Of a DNA stretch of 10,823 nucleotides, positions 4,986 to 10,823 are shown one piece after another. Both the position numbers and the translations under genes were made by a program. The notes under the pieces are model-generated. The model did not search any database, was not told the DNA's origin, and saw only the letters and a program-made list of their open reading frames with translations. This DNA is from Baffinella frigidus (taxonomy: Eukaryota; Cryptophyceae; Cryptomonadales; Baffinellaceae). Location: the NCBI GenBank assembly GCA_026770585.1, contig MU646331.1, positions 523,646 through 534,468 on the forward strand, given 5' to 3'. Position 1 is the first letter of the stretch. Each line of letters begins with the position of its first letter.

Positions 4986-5573
4986 CTATTCCCCCCCCGC
5001 CTCCATCGCCTCGATGTCCGCATCCGCCACGGGAACGCCCTCCGCATCGATCGCGATGCGCTCGAGGAGCGGCTTCAGCTCACGCACCGTCGTCGAGTCC
5101 GGCTCGAGACCATCACAGAGGGCAAGGCCGCACCGCGCGTCTTTGCCCGCCTCGACCCAAGCACCCACCCACATCCGCGCTTTCGCGCGGTTGAAGTAGA
5201 GGGCCACCTTAAACTCCGCCTGGTCGCAGTCGGCTTCTAACCCGCTCGTGAAGCTTGCGACCGCTTGTTCCCAATCCTCCTTTTCCATGTGCGCCAGCCC
5301 TTCCTTCGCCGCCACCAAAGGATCCACATCTAGAACCTCGACTTTCGTCGGGGTCTCACCCTTTGCTCCGCAGCCCCCCGAGAGGCGCAGAAGCCGGGAT
5401 GATCCATGGAAGGATCCACGCAGGAGGGCGGCCGCTCGGGGATCGTTCTGAGCTGAACACCAGCCGGGCGCCGGAAGACGCGCGGCGGCGGTCGGGACGA
5501 TGAGGGTGATGACGAATCCCACGGTGGCGAGCGAGGCGAGCGAGGCTCGGAGCAAGGCAGCGAGTGCGGCCAT
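4986..5573 (-). CDS. Signal-peptide-bearing TPR-like protein, single exon
   Basis: The predicted protein is 195 residues. Residues 1-31 form a typical signal sequence (an Ala/Leu/Val-rich core, VGFVITLIVPTAAA, with a likely cleavage after the AAA). Residues 40-65 are Arg/Ser/Ala-rich and hydroxylated, which could be a transit-peptide-like second part. Residues 86-119 match a tetratricopeptide helix pair (AAKEGLAHMEKEDWEQAVASF and following), 120-155 a second (ALYFNRAKARMWVGAW..AGKDARCGL), and 161-177 a capping helix. TPRs bind peptides or partner proteins; the partner here is unknown. I chose the ATG at 5573-5571 because it puts the hydrophobic core at the N-terminus and has G at -3 and +4. 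An in-frame ATG at 5621 would add 16 polar residues. No introns are needed. In an alga with a complex plastid this N-terminus would fit a plastid or ER route, but that is an inference. Confidence 0.72.
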   Translation of the reverse strand: MAALAALLRASLASLATVGFVITLIVPTAAARLPAPGWCSAQNDPRAAALLRGSFHGSSRLLRLSGGCGAKGETPTKVEVLDVDPLVAAKEGLAHMEKEDWEQAVASFTSGLEADCDQAEFKVALYFNRAKARMWVGAWVEAGKDARCGLALCDGLEPDSTTVRELKPLLERIAIDAEGVPVADADIEAMEAGGE

Positions 5574-5621
5574 TTCGCTTAGATCTCGTGAGAAAGAAAA
5601 AGTTATGGCTGATTTGACCAT

Positions 5622-6130
5622 TCTGGCCGACGGCCGAGCGTCCCCACGACGGCAAGCCTTGACCTTGCCGTTCCGGAGAAGGAGTCTTGCGGTCGGCAGT
5701 TAGACGGGGCGAGTCCGTCTGGTTGATGCGGCGACAGGGCAGGGATGTCCGTATTTAGCGGTGTCTCATTCTCTGTACTATTCTATGGGTTGCAAACCTT
5801 AAAACCCTGCAGGGTACTTGACGAGCTTGGTCTAGTGTGATCGACAGGAACCCATGAACCAGTCTCATAACTACCAGTTTTTTGTTAAACACTGCAACTG
5901 AGGAACTTGGTAGAAATCTTCTTGTTCGTAGAGATTTGAGTGTTTGCGTGTGCTTGGTCCTTGACTTCAAGCCGTTTTATTGAGTGGCCTGATCCAAATA
6001 ACCTGTACAAACGGTCATCTCAAGCCTGAATATTTTTTTTCAGGCTCCAGGTGGGGAGGGTTGGGGGGGAGGGTCAGTTGAGGTGCGGGGAGTGGGGGAC
6101 GCCGTCGGGGGGGCGCCTGGGCTGGACGCC
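5622..6130. other. Upstream region of the TPR gene with hairpins and a G-rich tract
   Basis: No gene is seen. Perfect small hairpins occur at 5649-5671 (ACGGCAAG..CTTGCCGT), at 5702-5720 (AGACGG..CCGTCT) and at 6023-6046 (AGCCTGAA, T-rich loop, TTCAGGCT). ACCCTGCAGGGT at 5804-5815 is a 12 bp palindrome. Positions 5785-5805 (ATGGGTTGCAAACCTTAAAAC) match 7142-7163 at all but two or so positions, so this region shares a repeat with the start of the later duplication. At 6053-6073 four G-runs in a row (GGGGAGGGTTGGGGGGGAGGG, 21 bases) could form a G-quadruplex. I see no TATA box upstream of the TPR gene. Confidence 0.5.
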
Positions 6131-6680
6131 TGACGACGAAAACAAAATTGAAAAAAATTTATAAAGCAAAAAGACTTGAAATTGTAAGGGATTCTTACAG
6201 TTTCAAGTTTTTTTCAAAATCGTTTCCGGCCAGAAATTTTTTTGGGCCTAATGGGAAATGAAAGGATTTCCGGCCAGATGTAATTTGTGAAATGACCATT
6301 TTTCGGATCAGCCCGCTCAAAAAAACTGCTTTAAAGATGATGTACGATTAAATCCAGGAAATCAATCGGGACCGTGATTGGAGTTCTGGCACCCGGTTTA
6401 TGGCCGTAGACGTGTTGATCTTGGTATAACTTACGAAGAGATTATCTCAGCCCGGCTCGCTCGTCTGTGTTCAGCATATCGGGGCTGTGTCTGCGAGATT
6501 CTTGCCTCAAAATCCTATCCTGATTCCTCAGAACTTTATCACGAGACCTCAGAAACTGTATCCTGGGGACTCAGAACGGGCCATGTAGAGAGTATATTTT
6601 CCGTCTGTGGCTCTCAGGTTGAGAAGGGTACGAAGTACAGGCTCTCAGATGTTTCCATCGCGATGCTGACCATGGTTTGG
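6131..6680. other. AT-rich spacer with a long hairpin; no supported gene
   Basis: A 14 bp stem with one mismatch lies at 6175-6207 (CTTGAAATTGTAAG, five-base loop, CTTACAGTTTCAAG), with A-rich and T-rich sequence extending it outward. TTTCCGGCCAGA occurs twice, at 6223-6234 and 6267-6278. An open + frame of about 100 codons at 6381-6689 starts without ATG and overlaps degenerate units of the following minisatellite, so I do not call it a gene. Confidence 0.5.
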
Positions 6681-6784
6681 GAAACGTAGGACGTTGTTCA
6701 ATGAAGCGGGAAAAACCCGCCTTGCAAACTGGTGCCTGCATGTCCAGGCTTCACGATAGACTTTCCAGGCTTCAGGATGGAGAA

Positions 6785-7088
6785 GGTCTTAGGATTGAGT
6801 CAGAATGTCTCATAATTCAGTCAGGTGGTTGTCGGATTCAGCGAGGAGGTTTCAGTATTCAGGCAGGAGGTCTCAGGATTCGGTCAGGAGGACACATGTT
6901 TCAGTCAGGGAGACACATGATTCAGTCAAGGAGGACTAACGATTCAGTAAGGAGGTCCCAGGACTCAGTCAGGAAGGCTCAAGGTTCAGTCAAAGAGGAG
7001 TCAGGATTTAGTCATGAGGACTCAGGAGTCAGTCAGGAGGTCTCAGGATTTTGTGCATGAGGTCTCAGGATTCAGTCAAGAGGTCTGA
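6785..7088 (+). repeat. 21 bp minisatellite, about 14 units
   Basis: Units of 21-22 bp follow the consensus GTCTCAGGATTCAGTCAGGAG. About fourteen diverged copies can be read from 6785 to 7088. Weaker copies (ACCTCAGAAACTGT..., ACTCAGAACGG) are present upstream to about 6525. Because 21 is a multiple of three, one frame stays open with a seven-residue period (SGGxxIQ-type). The changes between units fall at all codon positions, so there is no sign of selection on a protein. Confidence 0.88.
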
Positions 7089-7206
7089 AGATAGAGTTCT
7101 CGCGTACCTTGTGAAATAAAACACCCAATCAAGAAATTTTGATGGGTTGCGAACCTTTAAAACTGATGGGTCGCCTTCGCCTGGATTCGTCGGCCACACT
7201 AGCAGC

Positions 7207-7785
7207 CTTGGTCTCGCCACCAAGCGCGCGTGTACGGTGTGAATGCAGCGTTTTTAGTGATTGCATAGCACGACCGCGGAAAGCCCAGGCTGCGGGCAGG
7301 TAGGGGCGTGTGCGCGGTCAGGTTGCCTGGAAGTTGCTCGACGCTGCTGTTGCTGGTGGTGTGGTTGGGGTGGGGGTGGGTGGATAGGTTTCTTCGAAGA
7401 GACATAGTTGGCGATTGTTTGTATTGTAACAAACACCGCAACACAACAGACTAGCTCTGCACGAATCGTGTGAGTCTACTCTCTCGCCAAATTCTAGTTG
7501 ACGACTCCGAGGACGATTCCAACTCCGACTATCTGGGGACAAATCCTCTGTAGGGACAAAAGCCATGTAGACATAGCCGGAGTGACTTTTCCCCAGAGAC
7601 TAGCTCATGCGTATTCTCCGAGGCGGGCCCGTCCTGGAAAGACCTGGTCTGCTCCTCGAGGTGGTCCCTTTCTGCACTAACTGTTTCGTGTATCATGACA
7701 TTCTTCAACTCACTCCGACTAGCACGGATTAAAAGCCCTGCCACTTCAAGACTGAACGCAACTTTGCTCCTTGCCATCATCGCAG
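7207..7785. repeat. Direct duplication, copy S1
   Basis: Two blocks match copy S2. The block at 7207-7325 matches 9126-9240 (shared TGATTGCATAGCACGACCGC and GGGGCGTGTGCGCGG). The block at 7502-7785 matches 9412-9622 (shared ATTCCAACTCCGACTA and CCGTCCTGGA). S1 differs by a 66 bp insertion at 7532-7597. The middle parts (7326-7501 and 9241-9411) have diverged. On the minus strand of 7603-7780 a frame is open in S1 and shares ATGATGGCAAGGAGCAAA with ATGGTGGCGAAGAGCAAA of S2, but S2 then has stops; a coding role is unproven. The similarity stops at 7785, ten bases before the telomere-like array. Confidence 0.78.
7532..7597. mobile_element. 66 bp insertion flanked by a GACTA duplication (family E)
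   Basis: The insertion begins TCTGGGGACAAA and ends TTTTCCCCAGA, so the ends are short inverted repeats of about 8-11 bases. It is flanked on both sides by GACTA (7527-7531 and 7598-7602). The duplicated copy S2 has the uninterrupted site CCGACTAGCTC with a single GACTA at 9437-9441. This is a clean insertion with a 5 bp target-site duplication. The element is too short to encode anything. Confidence 0.82.
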
Positions 7786-7795
7786 ACTTGAAACC

Positions 7796-8930
7796 AAACC
7801 CTGAACCCTACACACTAAACCCTAAACCCTAAACCTTAATCCCTAAACCCTGAACCCTAAACCCTAAACCCTAAACACTAAACCCTGAACCCAAAATCCT
7901 AAACCATGAGCCCTAGACCTTAAACCCGAAACCATCAACCCTTAACCCTCACACCTGAACCGTAAACACTGAACCGTAAACCGTAAACCGTAAACCGTAA
8001 ACCCTAAACGTAAACCCTAAACCCTAAACCGGAAACCCTAAACCTTAAGCCCTGAGCCATAAACCTAAACCCTAAACCCTAAACCCTAAACCCTAAAGAC
8101 TAGACGCAAACCCCTAAACCCTAAACCCGAAGCCCTAAGCCCTTAACCCTCAACCCTCAACCCTCAAACCTCAACCCTAAACCCTAAACCCTAAACCCTA
8201 AACCCTAAACCCTCAACCCTAAACATCAAACCCCAAACACTAAAAGCTAGACGCGAAACCCTAAACCTTAAACCCTAGACTCTGAACCCTTAACCTTCAA
8301 CCTGAAACCCTGAAAACTAAACCCTAAAACCCAAACACCAAACCCTAATCCCTAATCCCTTATCCCTCAACCATCAACCCTCAACCCGCAACCCTAAACC
8401 CTAAACCACCCTGACCCTACACCCTAAACTCTACACTCTAAACCTTAAACCCTTGATTCTAAACCCTCAACCTCAGCCCCTAAAACCTAAACGCTAAACG
8501 CTAAACGCTAAACGCCCAACGCTAAACGCTAAACCCTAAATCCTAATTCCTCAACCCTGATCACGAAACTCGAAATCCTAAACCCTAAACCATCAACCCT
8601 AGACCCTAAACCCGCAACTATCAACCCTTGACCCTCAATCCCAAACCGTCAACCCCAGGCCCTAAACCCTCAAATCTAAATTCTCAACCCTATTTCATTT
8701 CTAAATTCTCAACTCTAAATTCTCGACCCTATTTCCCAATCCTTATACCCTAAACCTTATACCCTCAACCCTCAACCCTCAACCCTCAACCCTAAACCCT
8801 AAACCCTAAACTATTAACCCTAAACCTTTAATCTTGAACCCCACACCCCACACCATAGACCCTAAAACCTAAACCATAAAACCTCAAACCCAAAACGTAA
8901 AACCTCAAACCCAAACCCCAAATCGTAAAC
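7796..8930. repeat. Large degenerate telomere-like CCCTAAA array T2 (C-rich on +)
   Basis: About 1.1 kb of degenerate 7 bp repeats based on CCCTAAA. Variants are clustered: CCGTAAA at about 7967-8000, CCCTCAA at about 8143-8175 and 8766-8800, and CTAAACG at about 8488-8530. This pattern indicates local unit copying rather than telomerase synthesis. Its orientation is opposite to blocks T1, T3 and T4. No convincing splice signals flank it on the + strand, so unlike T1 and T3 I cannot place it in an intron. Confidence 0.95.
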
Positions 8931-9125
8931 ATACTTGAGGAAACCTGAAGCTTACCGTAGTCCAAGACGGTGTTGGATACCTTGTAATCCACTGTTACTT
9001 CTTAAGTTAACAGAGGTTCCACTTTTGCTTTGAGACGTTCCACTCTCGACTTTTGTCTCGTTGGGGCCTAACCTACGCTAGGTACCCTGTAATCGAGGAA
9101 TTGTACTATCAGTATCTGCAGGGTG
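8931..9125. other. Spacer between array T2 and duplication copy S2
   Basis: No gene is seen. Short internal repeats occur: TACCTTGTAATC at about 8979-8990 and TACCCTGTAATC at about 9082-9093. ACTTAAG and GTTAAC-type sites lie near 9000. Confidence 0.5.
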
Positions 9126-9622
9126 CTTGGTCTGGCCACCAAGCGTGCACAGGGGGGAAGCAGCGTTTTTAATGATTGCATAGCACGACCGCGGAAAGTC
9201 TAGGAGGAGGGCAGGGAGGGGCGTGTGCGCGGCCAGGTTGACACCCTTGCTAGAGGGTCGGTCGGTCGTCGTGTTCTTACATTAGTATCAGAGGGTTGAC
9301 TAAACGCAATGTTTAGTCCAACCCCCTGGTACTGAATGAAGAACACGCAGGGGTCAAATCCGTTCCGTGTTCTTAAGTTACGGGTTCTTGTACACGACGC
9401 ATCCGTGTGGGCGACTCCGACGACAATTCCAACTCCGACTAGCTCAAGTGTACTCCCCTAGGCGGCCCGTCCTGGACTACCTGTCTCGTATAGACCTCTA
9501 ATTCTGATTGTCACCCAACCACACCGTGTGGTGGTAGCGCATGGAGTGACTCCTCTGCTTTCAGATTTAGAGCCCGTACACTTCACGACTGTGTGCCTCT
9601 TTGCTCTTCGCCACCATCGCAG
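9126..9622. repeat. Direct duplication, copy S2
   Basis: This is the second copy of the segment at 7207-7785, lacking the 66 bp insertion and with the intact GACTA target at 9437-9441. Its diverged middle part contains a long hairpin at 9270-9347. Unlike S1, the sequence continues into unique DNA after CACCATCGCAG at 9612-9622. Confidence 0.78.
9270..9347. mobile_element. 78 nt long imperfect hairpin (MITE- or small-RNA-like)
   Basis: The arms begin CGTGTTCTT and end AAGAACACG. Pairing continues inward with few bulges (ATTAGTA/TACTGAAT, GGGTTG/CAACCC, ACTAAAC/GTTTAGT) to a five-base GCAAT loop. CGTGTTCTT occurs again at 9366-9374, outside the hairpin. The corresponding part of S1 has no such hairpin, so it may be an insertion into S2. 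A small-RNA precursor is a possible alternative, with no evidence here. Confidence 0.55.
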
Positions 9623-9718
9623 GAGCGGCTTTGAGAGTGGCGTCTACCGACCAGGCCAAGCCAACTCGGATGTCTACCAACCACCTCAAGAACCACGCCC
9701 ACCTCGAGCCTAAAGCGC
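9623..9718. other. Unique sequence downstream of S2
   Basis: No gene is supported. The minus-strand frame at about 9836-9567 crosses this stretch and the S2 boundary without a recognisable domain. GTCTACCGACCA and GTCTACCAACCA occur at about 9641 and 9671, a short imperfect repeat. Confidence 0.4.
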
Positions 9719-10045
9719 GGGCACTACCTTCCGCTACAACCCCCTCGCTAAAAATGCGACCCGCAAGCAAACAATGCTTTTTATGCAGATCTTTTTTACG
9801 AGGTGTTCGCCTTCGTTCGTTGGAAGCACTTAACATCGAACGGACCTAAAGGGCGGCCATGCGTGTCTTGTCAGGGCAGAAGGTGGACAATGACGCATGC
9901 GAAGTACTCACTTTTTGTCCTCAGTCCCACATCGCAACCTACTGCTTGGGCACTACCTTCCGCTACAACACCCTATCGGCCATACGTGTCTTGTGAGGGC
10001 AGAAATTGGACACAGTACTCAGTCTTTGTACTCAGTCATGATCGG
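9719..10045. repeat. Tandem duplication with a ~105 bp insertion in the first copy
   Basis: A 22-base block starting GGGCACTACCTTCCGC is identical at 9719-9740 and 9948-9969. The next block (CGGCCAT(G/A)CGTGTCTTGT(C/G)AGGGCAGAA...AGTACTCA...CTCAGTC) occurs at 9854-9934 and 9977-10045. In the second copy the two blocks are 7 bases apart; in the first, 113. So about 105 bases were inserted in copy one or lost from copy two. The second block also differs by a 12-base indel. On the + strand the frame RPxVSCxGRxWT..YSxFVLS is open through both copies. It partly overlaps the minus-strand exon and no domain is recognised, so I leave it uncalled. Confidence 0.62.
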
Positions 10046-10361
10046 GGAGAGCTCCCTCCTCTCGGATTTCTGCTTTTTGTACCTGCCCCACATCTCTTTG
10101 ACATGCCTCCCTGCGGCGAGTCTCACGTATAGCGGCACCGTAAGCCCCGGAGAGACAAACCCACCTCCGCAATCCGCTACATCCGTGGTCTGCGTCTCAA
10201 CTTTGCCTGTGTGGGAGTCCAAAGCAACGACTCGGAAGCCTTGGCCTTCACGAATACACCGGAGCCTGTTCTTTGGCGTGAGATCTTCCCGTTCGATTCC
10301 ATCGAAACGATTTAGGAGCGAAGTATCTATCGACGCCCCCGGCAGCGCCTCCACCACAAAC
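10019..10361 (-). CDS. Downstream exon of a split gene, NTAN1-like (tentative)
   Basis: Reading on the minus strand, the exon starts at 10361 after the acceptor CTAAACCAG|G TTT GTG GTG. The upstream exon ends with two bases of a codon (AG), so the junction makes AGG (Arg) and the frame continues for over 110 codons to TGA at 10021-10019. A good donor, GGGCAG|GTACAA at 10083/10082, may end the exon earlier. Notable segments are FRVVALDSHTGKVETQT and PLYVRLAAG. In NTAN1 (N-terminal asparagine amidohydrolase, which deamidates N-terminal Asn in the Arg/N-degron pathway) a hydrophobic strand with a TG/SG turn precedes a P..LR..R.LAG-like segment. The order fits, but similarity is low and the catalytic region would lie upstream, outside the window. 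Confidence 0.55.
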
Positions 10362-10589
10362 CTGGTTTAGGGTTTACGGTTAAGGGTTTAGGGTTTACGG
10401 TTTAAGATTTCAGGTTTCGGGTTCCGGATTTCGGGATTCGGGTTTCTAAACCGGTTTTTCTAAACCGGGATTCGGGTTTCTAAACCGGATTCGGGTTTCT
10501 AGAGGGTTTTGGGTTTCGGGTTTCGGTTTGCGGGTTTCGGGTTTCGGGTTTCGGGGCTAGGGGTTATGGGTCAGGGTTGAGGCACACAC
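10362..10589 (-). other. 228 bp phase-2 intron made of telomere-like repeat (block T3)
   Basis: The donor is CGAAG|GTGTGTGCC at 10590/10589 and the acceptor is CCCTAAACCAG|G at 10362/10361. Almost all of the intron (about 10366-10575) is degenerate TTTAGGG repeat on +, that is CCCTAAA, CCCGAAA and CCCTGAC on the sense strand. On the sense strand the units supply CTAAA/CTGAC-type branch-point-like words and C/T runs close to the acceptor. The exons on both sides join in frame. The paralogue at 4344-4660 has the same arrangement. Confidence 0.65.
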
Positions 10590-10732
10590 CTTCGAACGAC
10601 GGCTGAAAAGTGCCACATCGCCTCCTCCTCAGGATAATAAGTCTCCTTCAGCTCCTTCACACAATCTGTGTTCCTCCATCCGCCCACGAGGCTGATGGTA
10701 ACCTGGCTCTGATCCACGCCGCTGAACACGCG
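10590..10732 (-). CDS. Internal exon of a split gene, NTAN1-like (tentative)
   Basis: This 143 nt exon is open throughout. It starts after the acceptor CCCTAACGCAG|CGC GTG (phase 0) and ends at the donor CGAAG|GTGTGT (phase 2). It encodes 47 residues: SGVDQSQVTISLVGGW near the start, then TDCVKELKETYYPEEE and AMWHFSAVVR at the end. The VTISLVGGW strand followed by an acidic/polar helix and then an HFSAVV strand is similar in order to the NTAN1 pattern (a hydrophobic strand ending in GGF, a helix, then a strand). The paralogous exon at 4661-4796 keeps AMWHFSAVVRR with silent codon changes, which supports a real protein. The family call rests on short motifs recalled from knowledge and is uncertain; that it is an exon is better supported. 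Confidence 0.62.
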
Positions 10733-10737
10733 CTGCG

Positions 10738-10823
10738 TTAGGGTTTAGGGTTTAGAGTTTAAGGGTTTAGGGTTTAGGGTTCAGGGTATATGGTTTAGGG
10801 TTTGGGGTTTAGGGTTTAGGGTT
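10738..10823. repeat. Telomere-like block T4 (G-rich on +), running off the window
   Basis: At least 86 bp of TTTAGGG-like repeat, less degenerate than T1 and T3 in places, reaches the window edge. On the minus strand it lies directly before the acceptor CCCTAACGCAG of the exon at 10590-10732, so it is probably the 3' part of a second telomere-like intron of the same gene. Its donor is outside the window. Confidence 0.85.

Noticed and set aside
4879-5503. Plus-strand open frames opposite the TPR gene
   Set aside because: They are antisense shadows with Pro/Arg/Ser-rich composition in a GC-rich gene.
6023-6046. Hairpin with a T-run as a bacterial-type terminator
   Set aside because: The T-run is in the loop, not after the stem, and all other evidence is eukaryotic.
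6378-7060. Two + strand open frames before and through the 21 bp minisatellite
   Set aside because: The first begins with TTG and includes degenerate minisatellite units; the second is kept open by unit length. No recognisable domain.
7796-8930. A true chromosome end or recent telomere fusion
   Set aside because: The repeats are highly degenerate, variants are clustered, and unique sequence continues on both sides.

Overview
The window looks like nuclear DNA of a eukaryotic protist or alga. Genes are sparse, splice signals of the GT..AG type can be read, exons are GC-rich, and there are microsatellites, minisatellites, several families of short palindromic (MITE-like) elements, and long degenerate blocks of the plant-type telomere heptamer TTTAGGG/CCCTAAA. 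I cannot name the species. The heptamer occurs in green algae, cryptophytes, dinoflagellates, oomycetes and others. There are no bacterial operons, rRNA, tRNA or CRISPR arrays.

Layout. 1-1056: (CT)n, (TA)n and GATA microsatellites, then repeated copies of one Lys/Glu/Ala/Pro-rich exon. The last copy (696-842) is intact and ends a gene on the + strand. A GGTGGAG minisatellite follows. 1057-3482: a nest of six copies of a ~117-121 bp near-perfect palindromic element (family A, TA target sites, two orientations) and two copies of a ~100 bp element (family B), one B being inserted inside an A. Two diverged inverted copies of another sequence lie between them and give an empty site for one A insertion. 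A 42 bp perfect palindrome is also here. 3483-4345: a GA microsatellite, then a 130 bp inverted-repeat element (family C). 4264-4796 (minus): a broken paralogue of the gene at the right end of the window. 4986-5573 (minus): the clearest single-exon gene, a secreted or organelle-targeted TPR-like protein. 5622-7206: non-coding sequence and a 21 bp minisatellite. 7207-7785 and 9126-9622: a direct duplication; the first copy carries a 66 bp insertion flanked by GACTA. Between the copies lies a 1.1 kb CCCTAAA-like array. 9640-10045: a short tandem duplication. 10019-10823 (minus): exons of a gene whose introns consist of telomere-like repeats.

The most interesting result is at the right end. Two minus-strand exons (10590-10732 and 10361 downwards) join in frame through a 228 bp phase-2 intron made almost entirely of CCCTAAA-like repeat, with donor AAG|GTGTGT and acceptor AACCAG|G. 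The paralogue at 4264-4796 has a 317 bp telomere-like block between equivalent splice signals, and its exon differs mainly by synonymous changes over an 11-residue identical stretch. The interstitial telomere-like DNA here therefore seems to be an inherited intron rather than a scar of chromosome fusion. The protein weakly resembles the N-terminal asparagine amidohydrolase (NTAN1) family; this is tentative.

The genes do not form an obvious pathway. What ties the window together is repeat activity: short non-autonomous elements inserted into duplicated sequences, and telomere-like repeat filling introns and spacers.
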